64,000 nt of DNA from Brevundimonas viscosa (lineage in GTDB: Bacteria > Pseudomonadota > Alphaproteobacteria > Caulobacterales > Caulobacteraceae): assembly GCF_900116065.1 (NCBI RefSeq), contig NZ_FOZV01000004.1, positions 1 through 64,000 on the forward strand, in the 5' to 3' direction. The notes under the pieces were generated by a model. It saw only the letters and a list, made by a program, of their open reading frames with translations, was not told where the DNA came from and did no database searches. This document shows positions 1 through 8,164 of this stretch, in pieces. Both the position numbers and the translations under genes were made by a program. Numbering within the stretch: position 1 is the first letter of the stretch; each line of letters begins with the position of its first letter.

Positions 1-247
1 CAAGGAAGAGGGCGGCCGTCACACCCCGTTCTTCACCAACTACCGTCCGCAGTTCTACTTCCGCACCACCGACGTGACCGGCATCGTGCACCTGAAGGAA
101 GGCGTCGAGATGATCATGCCCGGCGACAACGCCGAGCTGAACGTCGAGCTGATCACCCCGATCGCCATGGAAGAGAAGCTCCGCTTCGCCATCCGCGAAG
201 GCGGCCGCACGGTCGGAGCCGGCGTGGTCTCCAAGATCACGGAGTAA
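1..247 (+). CDS. tuf: Elongation factor Tu, C-terminal part (5' end outside window)
   Basis: EF-Tu carries aminoacyl-tRNA to the ribosomal A site as a GTP complex. Only the last 81 residues are present. They match the C-terminal beta-barrel (domain 3), including the conserved stretches [20 protein letters not shown] and [13 protein letters not shown], and end in TAA at 245-247. The GTPase domain lies upstream of the window. In many bacteria tuf directly precedes rpsJ; here about 6.8 kb of other genes, several on the opposite strand, separate them, and a hairpin terminator follows tuf. Identification is secure. Confidence 0.98.
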   Translation, partial: KEEGGRHTPFFTNYRPQFYFRTTDVTGIVHLKEGVEMIMPGDNAELNVELITPIAMEEKLRFAIREGGRTVGAGVVSKITE

Positions 248-318
248 CGCCAAGGGCGCTATCGCTCGCGACGCGGTCGCTCGCTGCTTGAGCGCGTGAC
301 GCGAGACTGAAGACAGAG

Positions 319-347
319 CGGCCCCCGGAGCGATCCGGGGGCCGTTT
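319..347 (+). terminator. Intrinsic terminator after tuf
   Basis: A perfect 10-bp stem (319-328 with 335-344, arms CGGCCCCCGG and CCGGGGGCCG) with a 6-nt loop is followed by TTT. It lies about 70 nt after the tuf stop and before a convergent gene, so it probably ends the str operon transcript. Confidence 0.85.
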
Positions 348-396
348 CGCTATGGGCCTCGAGCCGCGAGCGACCGCGTCGCGAGCCCAGGCCCCC

Positions 397-1440
397 TTAG
401 ATGAACCGCACCTCCACCCCCGGCTTCACCGCCGCGGCCAGCTGTTCGGCGTCCCAGTTGGTCAGGCGCACGCAGCCGTGCGAGGCGGTCTTGGCGATCT
501 TCGCCGGGTCCGGCGAGCCGTGGATGCCGTAGCCGTCGCGCGACAGGTCGATCCAGACGGAGCCGACCGGATTGTTCGGGCCGGGGGGCACGACGACGGT
601 CTCGTCGCCCGAGCCGTAGCTCAGTTCGTCGGGGTCAAAGGTGTAGTCGGGTTCGGGCGCGACGCCGTTGACCCGCAGCGTTCCGGACGGGGCGGGATTG
701 GTCTCCGAGCCGATGCTGGCGGGGTAGAAGGCGACCAGTCGGCCCGCGTCGTCGAAGGCCCGCAGCGCGCGCTCCGTCTTGTCGACGACGATGCGGGCCA
801 CCGCCGGCAGCGCCGGATCGCCCACGGCCGGCACGAGCAGGCGCTGGCCGGGGGTGCGGAAGTCGACGCCGGGATTCAGGGCCTGCAGCAGGGCCTCGGT
901 GATGTGGAAGCGCTCGGCCAGGCGTTCGCGCGGGCCGGTGTAGCGCACGCCCTGCCGGGCCTGGGTCGCGAGGTCGTCGGAGGGAGGCGGGCTGAACGGC
1001 CCCGCGAGGTCCTCGGCGGTGAGCACGTAGCTGGTCGTGGCCGCGCGCGGGTCGGCGGCGGCGAGCCGCTGCATCAGGGCGTCGTCGATGGCGTCGCCCT
1101 CGAGACCCTCGGCCTTGCGAAAAGCGGCCACGGCCTGGCGGGTGTTCTCGCCGCGCAGGCCGTCGATGACGCCGGGCGAGAAGCGGGAACGGTCGAGGAG
1201 GATCTGCAGGCGCACCAGTCCGGGATCGGGGCGCGCCGCGGCGGGGGCGTCGGGAGCCTCCCCTGACGGCGCCGCCGGGTCCGGCGTCGCCGCTGCGGGC
1301 AGGGCCCGGTCGATCTCCTCCGCGGTGAAGATCGGGGACGCGGCCGCAGCGCGGTCCGACGCCGCGGGGGAGGCCTCCGGGTCGGGTGCGCCGCAGGCGG
1401 CGAGGGCGAGGAGGGCGGTCGAGGCGAGGATCAGACGCAT
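397..1440 (-). CDS. L,D-transpeptidase (YkuD) lipoprotein with peptidoglycan-binding and LysM-like regions
   Basis: Likely a periplasmic lipoprotein that forms 3-3 crosslinks in peptidoglycan or attaches proteins to it. I start it at the ATG at 1438-1440 (347 aa) because the protein then opens with a lipoprotein signal ending in LALAAC (Cys16); upstream codons in the same frame look non-coding. In order: a low-complexity linker, a peptidoglycan-binding-1-like helical region (around 100-150), a LysM-like segment around ALNPGVDFRTPGQRLLVP, and a C-terminal YkuD domain with the catalytic signature HGS...SHGCVRLTNWD. It faces tuf convergently. Family assignment is firm; the exact reaction and partner are inferred. 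Confidence 0.93.
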   Translation of the reverse strand: MRLILASTALLALAACGAPDPEASPAASDRAAAASPIFTAEEIDRALPAAATPDPAAPSGEAPDAPAAARPDPGLVRLQILLDRSRFSPGVIDGLRGENTRQAVAAFRKAEGLEGDAIDDALMQRLAAADPRAATTSYVLTAEDLAGPFSPPPSDDLATQARQGVRYTGPRERLAERFHITEALLQALNPGVDFRTPGQRLLVPAVGDPALPAVARIVVDKTERALRAFDDAGRLVAFYPASIGSETNPAPSGTLRVNGVAPEPDYTFDPDELSYGSGDETVVVPPGPNNPVGSVWIDLSRDGYGIHGSPDPAKIAKTASHGCVRLTNWDAEQLAAAVKPGVEVRFI

Positions 1441-1507
1441 GGGTTCCGGGGCGGTTGCGGGAGACCCCAAGCCAATTCCTCGCGCGGCCAGGCGTTCCCG
1501 GCCGGCC

Positions 1508-2263
1508 TCAGCGAAGGGCGGCGGCCAGGCCCTCGGCGGCGACCTCGGCCCAGCAGGCGTAGCCGGCGTCGTTGAGGTGCAGGTCGTCGGGGCCGACGCC
1601 GCCGCGCTCCAGTCCGCCCCAGTCCGCCATGGCGGCGAAGCGGCCATGCACGGCGTAGCGCTTGCGGCCGCCTTCCAGGGCGATCAGCCGGGCCATCTCG
1701 GCCAGGGCCGGGTTGCGGCCGCGGAACGAGGGGTTGTCGGTCGCCTCGGGCAGGCGCTGGGAATCGACCAGCAGCACGTCGACGCCGGCCGCGTCGAGAA
1801 TTCCCTGGCCGCGCCGGAAATCGGCGAAGACGTCGTCCATCGACCGGTCGCGCAGCACGTCGTTGGTTCCCAGCTGCCAGATCACCAGGTCCGGCCGGAC
1901 GGCGGCGGTCTCGCGGGCCAGCCGGTCGGCGGTCTCCTTCGCCGTCTCGCCGCCGATCCCCCGGTTGACCACGGTCACCTCGACGCCGGGCAGCCGGCGC
2001 TCGAGCCCGGCTTCCAGCCGGGGCGCGAAGCCGAGCTCGGGCCGGCTGGCGCCGACGCCCTCGATCGAGGAGGAACCCATGGCGAGGACGGTCAGCCGGC
2101 CGGCGGCGACCGCGGCGCGGCTGCGCGTCAGCCCGTCGTTGGCGACGACGTGCGCGGCGCTAACCGGGCAGGCGGCGGGCGCCGTCTGCGCAACGGCGGG
2201 GGCGACGGCGAGGAGGGCGAGGACGCTGAGCGGGGCGGCGAGGGCGAGACGGGCGGACTTCAA
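1508..2263 (-). CDS. Secreted SGNH/GDSL-family hydrolase
   Basis: A 251-aa exported esterase or acyl-hydrolase candidate. The N-terminus is a clear Sec signal peptide ending near AVAQ. The four SGNH blocks are visible: block I is GSSS instead of GDS(L), then GGE, GTND, and the C-terminal DDLHLN holding the Asp-x-x-His pair. The start is TTG at 2261-2263, overlapping the TGA of the 54-aa ORF upstream as TTGA, which suggests translational coupling. Substrate is unknown; peptidoglycan O-acetyl, lipid or sugar esters are all possible in this family. Confidence 0.88.
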   Translation of the reverse strand: MKSARLALAAPLSVLALLAVAPAVAQTAPAACPVSAAHVVANDGLTRSRAAVAAGRLTVLAMGSSSIEGVGASRPELGFAPRLEAGLERRLPGVEVTVVNRGIGGETAKETADRLARETAAVRPDLVIWQLGTNDVLRDRSMDDVFADFRRGQGILDAAGVDVLLVDSQRLPEATDNPSFRGRNPALAEMARLIALEGGRKRYAVHGRFAAMADWGGLERGGVGPDDLHLNDAGYACWAEVAAEGLAAALR

Positions 2264-2424
2264 GGATTGGGCGTTCCGGTGGCGGGATCGACGGCGGTGT
2301 CGCCGGAGTTGGAGGAGCCCTCGGAACCCTCGGGCTCCTGGGCGGGGCGGGGCGGTTCGCCATCGCGGGGCGGGCGGCGCTCCTCCTCGTATTCGTTCTG
2401 GCGGCCGGGGTCACGGTCGGACAT
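2260..2424 (-). CDS. Small acidic proline-rich ORF coupled to the SGNH hydrolase
   Basis: A 54-aa ORF starting with ATG (2422-2424) and ending in TGA (2260-2262) that overlaps the TTG start of the next gene. It is hydrophilic, rich in Pro, Glu, Arg and Ser, with no signal peptide, membrane segment or recognised domain (it begins MSDRDPGRQNEYEEERR). Such charged, disordered proteins are common in Caulobacterales. The case for it being real rests on the tight overlap and on otherwise empty sequence. It could instead be a leader ORF that brings ribosomes to the TTG start. Confidence 0.55.
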   Translation of the reverse strand: MSDRDPGRQNEYEEERRPPRDGEPPRPAQEPEGSEGSSNSGDTAVDPATGTPNP

Positions 2425-2569
2425 GGCGGGGCTCCGTTCTTGTACAGCCAGGGCAACGCCCGGGCGCGGCGCCGGCTCCGCAGCATCTCGTTCACCAATC
2501 CCCTAAACCGTACCGCAACGGCGCCGGGAGCAGGATGCCCGGGTCGCGAGACGTCGCCCCCGGGGAGCC

Positions 2570-3703
2570 ATGACCGAACAGCTGGACCTGGAGATCATCC
2601 GGCCGGACGCCCTGCGCCCGCATGACCGGGCCGCCTGGGAGGCGATCCGGGCGGCCGATCCCGCGCTGGACCATCCGTATCTGGACCCGCGGTTCGCCCT
2701 GGCGGCGGCGGACGTCCCCGGCGCGGCCGTGGCGGTGTTCCGCCGGGCCGAAGCGGCGGTCGCCTTCTTTCCCTTCCAGCGGCGCGGCCGGCTGATCCAG
2801 CCGCTCGGCGCGCCGCTGAGCGACTATCACGGCGTCGTCGCCGCTCCGGCCGACCGGCTGACGCCGGACGCGCTGGCGCGCCGGCTGGGCGGGACGCTGC
2901 GCGTCGGCGGCTGGATCGTCTCCCCGGTCGAGGCGCCGGGCTTCGTGCGCAAGGCCCGCATGGCGACCGACGTCACCGGCGGTCGGCAGGCGCTGTGCGA
3001 CCGCCTGGAGGCCCGCAGCCACCGCTTCTTCAAGAACATGCGCCGGCTGGGCCGCGGCTTCGAGCGTGATCACGGCGCGCCGGTGTTCGCGTGGGACGAC
3101 CGCGATCCGGCGGTGCTGGAGTGGATCGTGGGCCACAAGCGGGCCCAGTACCGCCGCACCCGCCGGCACGACGTCTTCGCCTGCGGCTGGACGGTCGATC
3201 TGCTGCGCCGACTGCACGCCATGCATCCGGACGGCTTCGGCGTGCGGGTGACATCGTTGCGCAAGGCCGACGGGACGCTGGTCGCCGCCGAGGCGTCGCT
3301 GGACGACCGCCGCACCCTGCACCTGTGGTTCCCGACCTACGACCCCGCCTTCAGCGCCTACGGGCCCGGCACCCTGCTGACCCGGCGCGAGCTCGAGCAG
3401 GCCGCGGAGGACGGCTACAGCCTGGTCGACTTCGGGGCCGGCGAGGAGGGCTACAAGTCCGCCCTGTCCGAGCCGTCGGGGGCGGTGTTCGAGGGGGCGG
3501 TCCGGAGCGGCGGCCCGGATCTGGCGGGGCTGGCGGAACGGATGCTGGCCTCCGGGCCGGCCCCGGTGCGGCGCTTCCAGCAAAGCCTCGGCCGTCGCTT
3601 CGACATCATCAATGCCTGCGAGACCCGCGCCGCCGACTGGTGGGCCGGCGCGGCGGGGGCGGCCGCGGCGGCCGCCCGCAAGACCCTGGGAGCCTCCGCA
3701 TGA
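2570..3703 (+). CDS. CelD/BcsL-type GNAT acyltransferase (HfsK-like)
   Basis: A 377-aa cytoplasmic protein of the Acetyltransf_6 family. N- and C-terminal GNAT halves can be followed, with the C-terminal half ending in LVDFGAGEEGYKSALSE, typical of this family where the fold closes before the substrate site. Relatives acylate sugar precursors in exopolysaccharide and holdfast synthesis (CelD, BcsL, and HfsK in Caulobacter). No signal peptide. Its TGA overlaps the ATG of the JmjC-like gene (ATGA at 3700-3703), so the two should be co-translated. The family is clear; a holdfast or polysaccharide role is inferred from homology only. Confidence 0.8.
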   Translation: MTEQLDLEIIRPDALRPHDRAAWEAIRAADPALDHPYLDPRFALAAADVPGAAVAVFRRAEAAVAFFPFQRRGRLIQPLGAPLSDYHGVVAAPADRLTPDALARRLGGTLRVGGWIVSPVEAPGFVRKARMATDVTGGRQALCDRLEARSHRFFKNMRRLGRGFERDHGAPVFAWDDRDPAVLEWIVGHKRAQYRRTRRHDVFACGWTVDLLRRLHAMHPDGFGVRVTSLRKADGTLVAAEASLDDRRTLHLWFPTYDPAFSAYGPGTLLTRRELEQAAEDGYSLVDFGAGEEGYKSALSEPSGAVFEGAVRSGGPDLAGLAERMLASGPAPVRRFQQSLGRRFDIINACETRAADWWAGAAGAAAAAARKTLGASA

Positions 3704-4641
3704 CCGAGCGCCTGATTCCGGAGTTCGACGCCGGCCGGCGCGCCGCCTTCGGGCGGACACCGATGACCTACGCCCACCGGCTGCTGGACACCGGCCTGTT
3801 CGGCGACGACCGGCTGGCGGCGCAGCTGGAGCGGCATCCGGCCGAGCTGTTCGACATCAACATCTTCCACTACGACGCCGACGACCAGGCGCTGCTGCAG
3901 ACCGGGACCAAGGGCGACCGGCCCGGCGCGGCCCTGCTGGAGGCGGTCAAGGCCGGCCGGGTGTGGATCCAGATGCGCCGCATCCAGGACCACTGGCCCG
4001 AGCTGGGCGCGGCGATGAAGCGGGTGTTCGCCGAGCTGTCCGAGCAGGTCCCGGGCTTCCGTCCCGTGCAGGTCACCGGCCAGCTGATCCCGTCCGCGCC
4101 CCAGGCCAAGGTGCCCTTCCACGCGGATCCGCCGGGCGTGACCCTGTTCCACCTGCGCGGCGAAAAGCGCATCTGGATCTATCCCGTCGACGAGGCGCAC
4201 ATGCCCAGCCGGTCGATGGAGAACATCGTCATGGAGCAGCAAACCGAGGATCTGCCCTACCGGCGCGAGATGGACGCGGCCGCCGAGGTGTTCGACCTGA
4301 CGCCCGGCATGGCCGTGGCCTGGCCGCTGCACGCGCCGCACCGGATCGAGAACCTGGGCAGCTTCAACGTCTCGCTCTCCTGCGACTACCAGACCTGGAC
4401 CTCCCGCATCACCAACGGCGCCCACTTCGCCAACGGGGTGCTGCGCCGCTGGGGCGCGCCGGTGCTGCCGGCCGACCGGGCGCCGATGGCGGCGCGCGCG
4501 GCGCTGTGGGGCGCGTCGACGGCGCTGCGCCGCATGGGGCTGGTGAAGACCCGACTGGAGTCCTACGAGCGGGCCTTCGAACTGGGCGACGCCCCGCCGC
4601 CGCCGGACAAGGGGCTGATCGCGCCGCTGGCGATGCGCTGA
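3700..4641 (+). CDS. JmjC/cupin-8-like Fe(II)/2-oxoglutarate oxygenase
   Basis: A 313-aa protein whose start overlaps the acyltransferase stop. Residues 120-230 look like a double-stranded beta-helix: HADPPGVTLFHLRGEKRIW provides an H-x-D pair (His141, Asp143), and PLHAPHRIEN offers the distal His (211 or 214) for iron. Just after it, FNVSLSCDY resembles the closing strand of JmjC hydroxylases. Bacterial members modify proteins, sugars or small molecules; nothing here reveals the substrate. Co-translation with a polysaccharide-type acyltransferase hints that both act on a glycan or its precursor, which is inference. Confidence 0.72.
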   Translation: MTERLIPEFDAGRRAAFGRTPMTYAHRLLDTGLFGDDRLAAQLERHPAELFDINIFHYDADDQALLQTGTKGDRPGAALLEAVKAGRVWIQMRRIQDHWPELGAAMKRVFAELSEQVPGFRPVQVTGQLIPSAPQAKVPFHADPPGVTLFHLRGEKRIWIYPVDEAHMPSRSMENIVMEQQTEDLPYRREMDAAAEVFDLTPGMAVAWPLHAPHRIENLGSFNVSLSCDYQTWTSRITNGAHFANGVLRRWGAPVLPADRAPMAARAALWGASTALRRMGLVKTRLESYERAFELGDAPPPPDKGLIAPLAMR

Positions 4642-4660
4642 CGGCGCCTCATCCTTACAA

Positions 4661-4683
4661 CGAGGTCATGACCTCGATTTAAA
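4661..4683 (+). terminator. Hairpin terminator candidate after the JmjC gene
   Basis: A perfect 16-nt palindrome (CGAGGTCATGACCTCG, 4661-4676) can fold as a 6-bp stem with a CATG loop, followed by ATTTAAA. It sits 20 nt after the JmjC-like stop. The short A/T tail makes it a moderate terminator; as DNA it could also be a protein-binding site. Confidence 0.55.
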
Positions 4684-4741
4684 GTGACTTGGCCGTGGGC
4701 CGGACGCACCTTCCCCTCACATTCGGACAGGGAGGTTCCCC

Positions 4742-5623
4742 ATGAAGCCCGCGATCGTAGTCGCATCCGCCGTCGCCGCGGCCGCCCTCGCCGGGCCGGC
4801 GCTCGCCAAGGAGCCCAGCGTCGAGATCCGCCACGCCGTGGCCCGGGTCGCCGTCGTGATCGAGGATCGCACCGACATCGCCGTCGAGGTCGAACAGGGG
4901 ACGTCGGAACTGCCGGCGATCCGCGTCACCCGCGAGCGCGACGAGATCCGCATCGACGGCGGCTTGCGCCGCCGCGGCTGGTTCGGCGGCGACAACATCC
5001 GCAGCTGCAACACCGGTCCGGGCACGGGCCGGGCGGGCGAGGGCGCCTCGGCCGAGGTGCGCGGGGTCGGTCGGGTCAGCCTGGCGGACGCGCCGCTGAT
5101 CGTCATCCGGACGCCGCGCGCCGTGGACGTGAACGCCTCGGGCGCCGTGTTCGGCTCGGTGGGCAGGGGCGCGACCTCGGTCGAGCTCGGCAACGGCGGC
5201 TGCGGCGCCTGGGACATCGCCAACGTGGACGGGCCGCTGTCGCTGAGCATCGGCGGATCGGGCGACATGCGCGCCGGGACGTCGACCCGCCTCGACATCG
5301 CCATCGGCGGTTCCGGATCGGTGGCCGCCGGCTCCACGGGAGAACTGGATGTCGCGATCGGCGGGTCCGGCGATGTCGTGGTCGCCCGCATCGACGGCTC
5401 CATGGACGTGTCCATCGGCGGCTCCGGCGACGTGCAGGTCCGCGCCGGGTCCGCCCCGACGGTGGACATCTCGATCGCCGGTTCCGGCGATGTCGAGTTC
5501 GGCGGGGTGGCTGGCGACGTCGACGTGTCGATCATGGGCGGCGGGGACGTGGACATCGCCCGCGCCACCGGTTCCGTCAGCCGCTCGATCGTCGGCGGCG
5601 GGGACGTTCGCATCGGCAGTTGA
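4742..5623 (+). CDS. DUF2807 (GIN-domain) exported beta-helix protein
   Basis: A 293-aa exported protein with a signal peptide ending at ALAKE. The mature part resembles the DUF2807 head domain. The C-terminal half has about seven repeats of roughly 20 residues built on I-G-G-S-G-D-V (later variants IAGSGDV, MGGGDV, VGGGDV), the pattern of a right-handed parallel beta-helix. Two cysteines (in RSCNTG and GGCGAW) might form a disulfide. A good GGGAGG ribosome site precedes the ATG. It is a single gene between terminators. Function of this family is not established; surface or periplasmic localisation is inferred. Confidence 0.82.
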   Translation: MKPAIVVASAVAAAALAGPALAKEPSVEIRHAVARVAVVIEDRTDIAVEVEQGTSELPAIRVTRERDEIRIDGGLRRRGWFGGDNIRSCNTGPGTGRAGEGASAEVRGVGRVSLADAPLIVIRTPRAVDVNASGAVFGSVGRGATSVELGNGGCGAWDIANVDGPLSLSIGGSGDMRAGTSTRLDIAIGGSGSVAAGSTGELDVAIGGSGDVVVARIDGSMDVSIGGSGDVQVRAGSAPTVDISIAGSGDVEFGGVAGDVDVSIMGGGDVDIARATGSVSRSIVGGGDVRIGS

Positions 5624-5647
5624 TCCGCCTCGGCCGCCGCGAGCGAG

Positions 5648-5682
5648 AAGGCCCGGGAGCGTGGAACCCCCCGGGCCTTTTT
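5648..5682 (+). terminator. Intrinsic terminator after the DUF2807 gene
   Basis: Ten-bp stem AAGGCCCGGG (5648-5657) with CCCGGGCCTT (5670-5679), 12-nt loop, and a T5 run at 5678-5682, about 25 nt after the stop codon. A classic rho-independent terminator for the plus strand. Confidence 0.9.
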
Positions 5683-5713
5683 CGCGTCCGACGACCGGGT
5701 TCCACCGCAACAA

Positions 5714-5754
5714 ACAAAAGAAGGCCCCGGCGGATCGCTCCGCCGGGGCCTTCT
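5714..5754 (-). terminator. Intrinsic terminator after the beta-barrel protein gene
   Basis: A perfect 16-bp stem (5719-5734 with 5739-5754, 4-nt loop) reads on the minus strand into TTCTTTTGTTTG. It lies 20 nt past the stop of the minus-strand outer membrane gene and faces the plus-strand terminator across a short gap. Confidence 0.9.
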
Positions 5755-5773
5755 GCATCAGCGAGGCGTCGGC

Positions 5774-6544
5774 CTAGAGGGCGCCGACGGCCGCGCCCAG
5801 ACCGGCCACCGTGCGGCCGAGGTCGGCGCCGGCGCGCTCGCGGGCCCGCAGGTCGCCGCCGAACGAGAAGCGCACGCCGACCGACAGGGTGTCGACGGTC
5901 AGGTCAAGGTCTTCCAGCTCGCTGTGGGTCCAGCCGCCGGTGACGCTCATGCCGGTGTCGGCGATCTGGTATTCGCCGCCGACGTTGGCCGACCAGGCGT
6001 CGGTGTCGACGCCGCCGCCGAGATCGGCGGTGTGGTAGCCGAGGCCGCCGTTCACGCGGAACTTCGGCGAGACGTAGTAGGCCGCGTCGCCGCCCAGGCT
6101 CCAGATGTCGGCGTCCGTGCCGTCGATGGTCTCATAGGCGAGCGAACCCGTCAGGGTCAGCTTGTCCATGTAGTGCTGGGCCTCTGCGCCGAAGCTCCAC
6201 AGCTGTTCGTCGCCGACCTCCTGGCCGCCGGCGAAGGCGCCGAAGCGGGTCGCGCCGAAGGTGCGGCTGGCGTGGATGCGGCCGTTGACGTTGCTGGCGT
6301 CGGAGCCGAGCGCGTCATCGAAGGCGTACAGGAAGGCGCCGTCCAGGGTGACGGTCCAGTCAGCGGTGATCGGCGTGGCGACCGCGGCGTCGATCGCGGC
6401 GAACTCGGCCTCGCCGTCCAGACCGGCGAGCTCGAGGTCCACGTTCGAGTAGGTGACGCCGAACGAACCCACGCCGTCCTGGGCGAGAGCCGGCGCGGCG
6501 GCGAAGGCGGCGACGGCCGCGGTGGCGAGGAAGAGAGACTTCAT
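5774..6544 (-). CDS. Small outer membrane beta-barrel (porin-like) protein
   Basis: A 256-aa protein with a signal peptide (cleavage near ALAQD) and alternating hydrophobic and polar residues across the mature part, typical of amphipathic beta strands (for example YYVSPKFRVNGGLGYHTADL). A phenylalanine-containing strand, LSVGVRFSFGG, lies near residues 221-231, followed by a short helical-looking tail, so the terminal signature is not at the very end. Similar proteins in Caulobacterales are annotated as porin or outer membrane beta-barrel. Transport role unknown. It has its own terminator and a long upstream region containing a perfect inverted repeat. Confidence 0.75.
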   Translation of the reverse strand: MKSLFLATAAVAAFAAAPALAQDGVGSFGVTYSNVDLELAGLDGEAEFAAIDAAVATPITADWTVTLDGAFLYAFDDALGSDASNVNGRIHASRTFGATRFGAFAGGQEVGDEQLWSFGAEAQHYMDKLTLTGSLAYETIDGTDADIWSLGGDAAYYVSPKFRVNGGLGYHTADLGGGVDTDAWSANVGGEYQIADTGMSVTGGWTHSELEDLDLTVDTLSVGVRFSFGGDLRARERAGADLGRTVAGLGAAVGAL

Positions 6545-6641
6545 TCTTGTTTTTCCTTGCTCGCAGCGGCGGGGAGTCGCGCTGCGGACGGCGGGGCTAT
6601 CAGCGCCGTCTCCAGCGTGGCTATTACAAAGCTGTCACGAA

Positions 6642-6662
6642 ACAACGGCTTGTGACCGTTGT
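6642..6662. promoter_or_regulatory. Perfect inverted repeat upstream of the beta-barrel gene
   Basis: ACAACGG (6642-6648), 7-nt spacer, CCGTTGT (6656-6662). It lies about 100 bp upstream of the minus-strand outer membrane gene, next to an AT-rich stretch (around 6622-6630) that could hold its -10 box. Dimensions fit a dimeric repressor or activator site; the binding protein is unknown. Confidence 0.5.
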
Positions 6663-6818
6663 GGCGAGCGCGCCACGCATTGTGGCGCCGGAGCGGCAGG
6701 CGTGCGGACGGAAAGCGGCGGAGTCTCACGCCGCGGTCAGAATTGGGGCCGGGGGCGGCATCCTCGTCTCCTTGAGAGCGGGGAAGGCCGGCATCCGACG
6801 CCGCCACGGTTTCGCCGC

Positions 6819-6847
6819 TTGACGGAAGCGGAATCGCCGGTCATAAG
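6819..6847 (+). promoter_or_regulatory. S10 operon promoter with internal GANTC site
   Basis: TTGACG (6819-6824), 17-nt spacer, CATAAG (6842-6847). The spacer contains GAATC (6831-6835), a CcrM methylation site. The element is nearly identical to the promoter-like sequence before rpsM (19653-19680). It lies 237 nt upstream of rpsJ. Called from sequence; no transcript data. Confidence 0.72.
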
Positions 6848-7084
6848 CCCCCACTCTTGTTGGACCGGCTGTGCACCTCCGGGTGCAGACGCGGTTCGCA
6901 GGGACGACCTGAGTACCTGTTCTTTGCAGCGCTTCAGGACTTCAACGGCCTTCGCGGGCTTCCGCGTGGGCCGATCGTTTTTGCGGACGTGCGTACCCTG
7001 AGGGCTCTCGAGCCCGAAAGGCTCCGGTCTTTGAAATGGTTCACAGGGACGCGGTCCACCGACCGCTTGGGAAAAACAACCGAT
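6848..7084 (+). promoter_or_regulatory. Long structured leader of the S10 operon
   Basis: About 230 nt between the predicted start of transcription and rpsJ hold no convincing gene. Three local hairpins can be drawn: around 6869-6888 (CTGTGCACC with GGTGCAG), GGGCTCTCGAGCCC near 7002-7015, and GCGGTCCACCGACCGC just before rpsJ. In gammaproteobacteria L4 regulates this operon through such a leader; no equivalent is established for this lineage, so an autoregulatory role is inference. The Shine-Dalgarno sequence of rpsJ is weak. Confidence 0.45.
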
Positions 7085-7390
<306 letters not shown>

Positions 7391-7411
7391 TCGAGAAGGG
7401 CGGGATCCGAC

Positions 7412-8164
7412 ATGCGTACGGGCGTGATCGCCAAGAAGCTGGGCATGACCCGCGTGTTCGCCGATGACGGCGCGCACGTTCCGGTCACTGTGCTCCAGCT
7501 CGACGGCTGCCAGGTCGTCGGCCAGCGAACCCAGGAGCGGGACGGCTACGTCGCCCTGCAGCTGGGCGCGGGCATGAAGAAGGCCAAGAACACCAACAAG
7601 GCCCAGCGGGAGGCTTTCGCCAAGGCGGAAGTCGAGCCGAAGGCCTATGTGGCCGAGTTCCGCGTCGACGCGGAAGGCCTCGTCGACGTGGGCGCCGAGC
7701 TGTCGGCCGACCACTTCGTCGCCGGCCAGAAGGTCGACATCCAGGGGCTGACCATCGGCAAGGGCTTCGCCGGCGGCATGAAGCGCTGGAACTTCGGCGG
7801 CCTGCGGGCGACCCACGGCGTGTCGGTCTCGCACCGCTCGCACGGTTCGACCGGCAACCGCCAAGATCCGGGCCGCACCTTCCCCGGCAAGAAGATGGCC
7901 GGCCACCTCGGCCAGGAAACCGTCACCCAGCAGAACCTGACCGTCGTCCGCGTGGACGCCGAGCGTGGCCTGATCCTGGTCAAGGGCGCCGTCCCGGGCC
8001 ACGACGGCAGCTACGTCAAGGTTCGCGACGCCATCAAGAAGGCCCGTCCGGCCGACGCCCCGTTCCCGGCCGGTGTCAAGTCGAACAAGGCCGCTGCTCA
8101 ACCCGCTGAGACCCCGGCTGAAGAAGCCCCGGCCGTCGAAGCGACCGAAGGCGGTGAAGCGTAA
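7412..8164 (+). CDS. rplC: 50S ribosomal protein L3 with acidic C-terminal extension
   Basis: L3 nucleates 50S assembly and reaches toward the peptidyl transferase centre. At 250 aa it is about 40 residues longer than E. coli L3. The conserved core ends near residue 210; the rest is an Ala/Pro/Glu-rich tail (such as [15 protein letters not shown]). The loop [18 protein letters not shown] contains the glutamine that PrmB methylates in other bacteria. TAATG at 8162-8166 overlaps the start of rplD by one base, so translation is probably coupled. Confidence 0.98.
   Translation: MRTGVIAKKLGMTRVFADDGAHVPVTVLQLDGCQVVGQRTQERDGYVALQLGAGMKKAKNTNKAQREAFAKAEVEPKAYVAEFRVDAEGLVDVGAELSADHFVAGQKVDIQGLTIGKGFAGGMKRWNFGGLRATHGVSVSHRSHGSTGNRQDPGRTFPGKKMAGHLGQETVTQQNLTVVRVDAERGLILVKGAVPGHDGSYVKVRDAIKKARPADAPFPAGVKSNKAAAQPAETPAEEAPAVEATEGGEA

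Noticed and set aside
6453..7001. Protein-coding ORF in the S10 leader
   Set aside because: Reading frames here show no conserved residues, and the promoter and hairpins explain the region.
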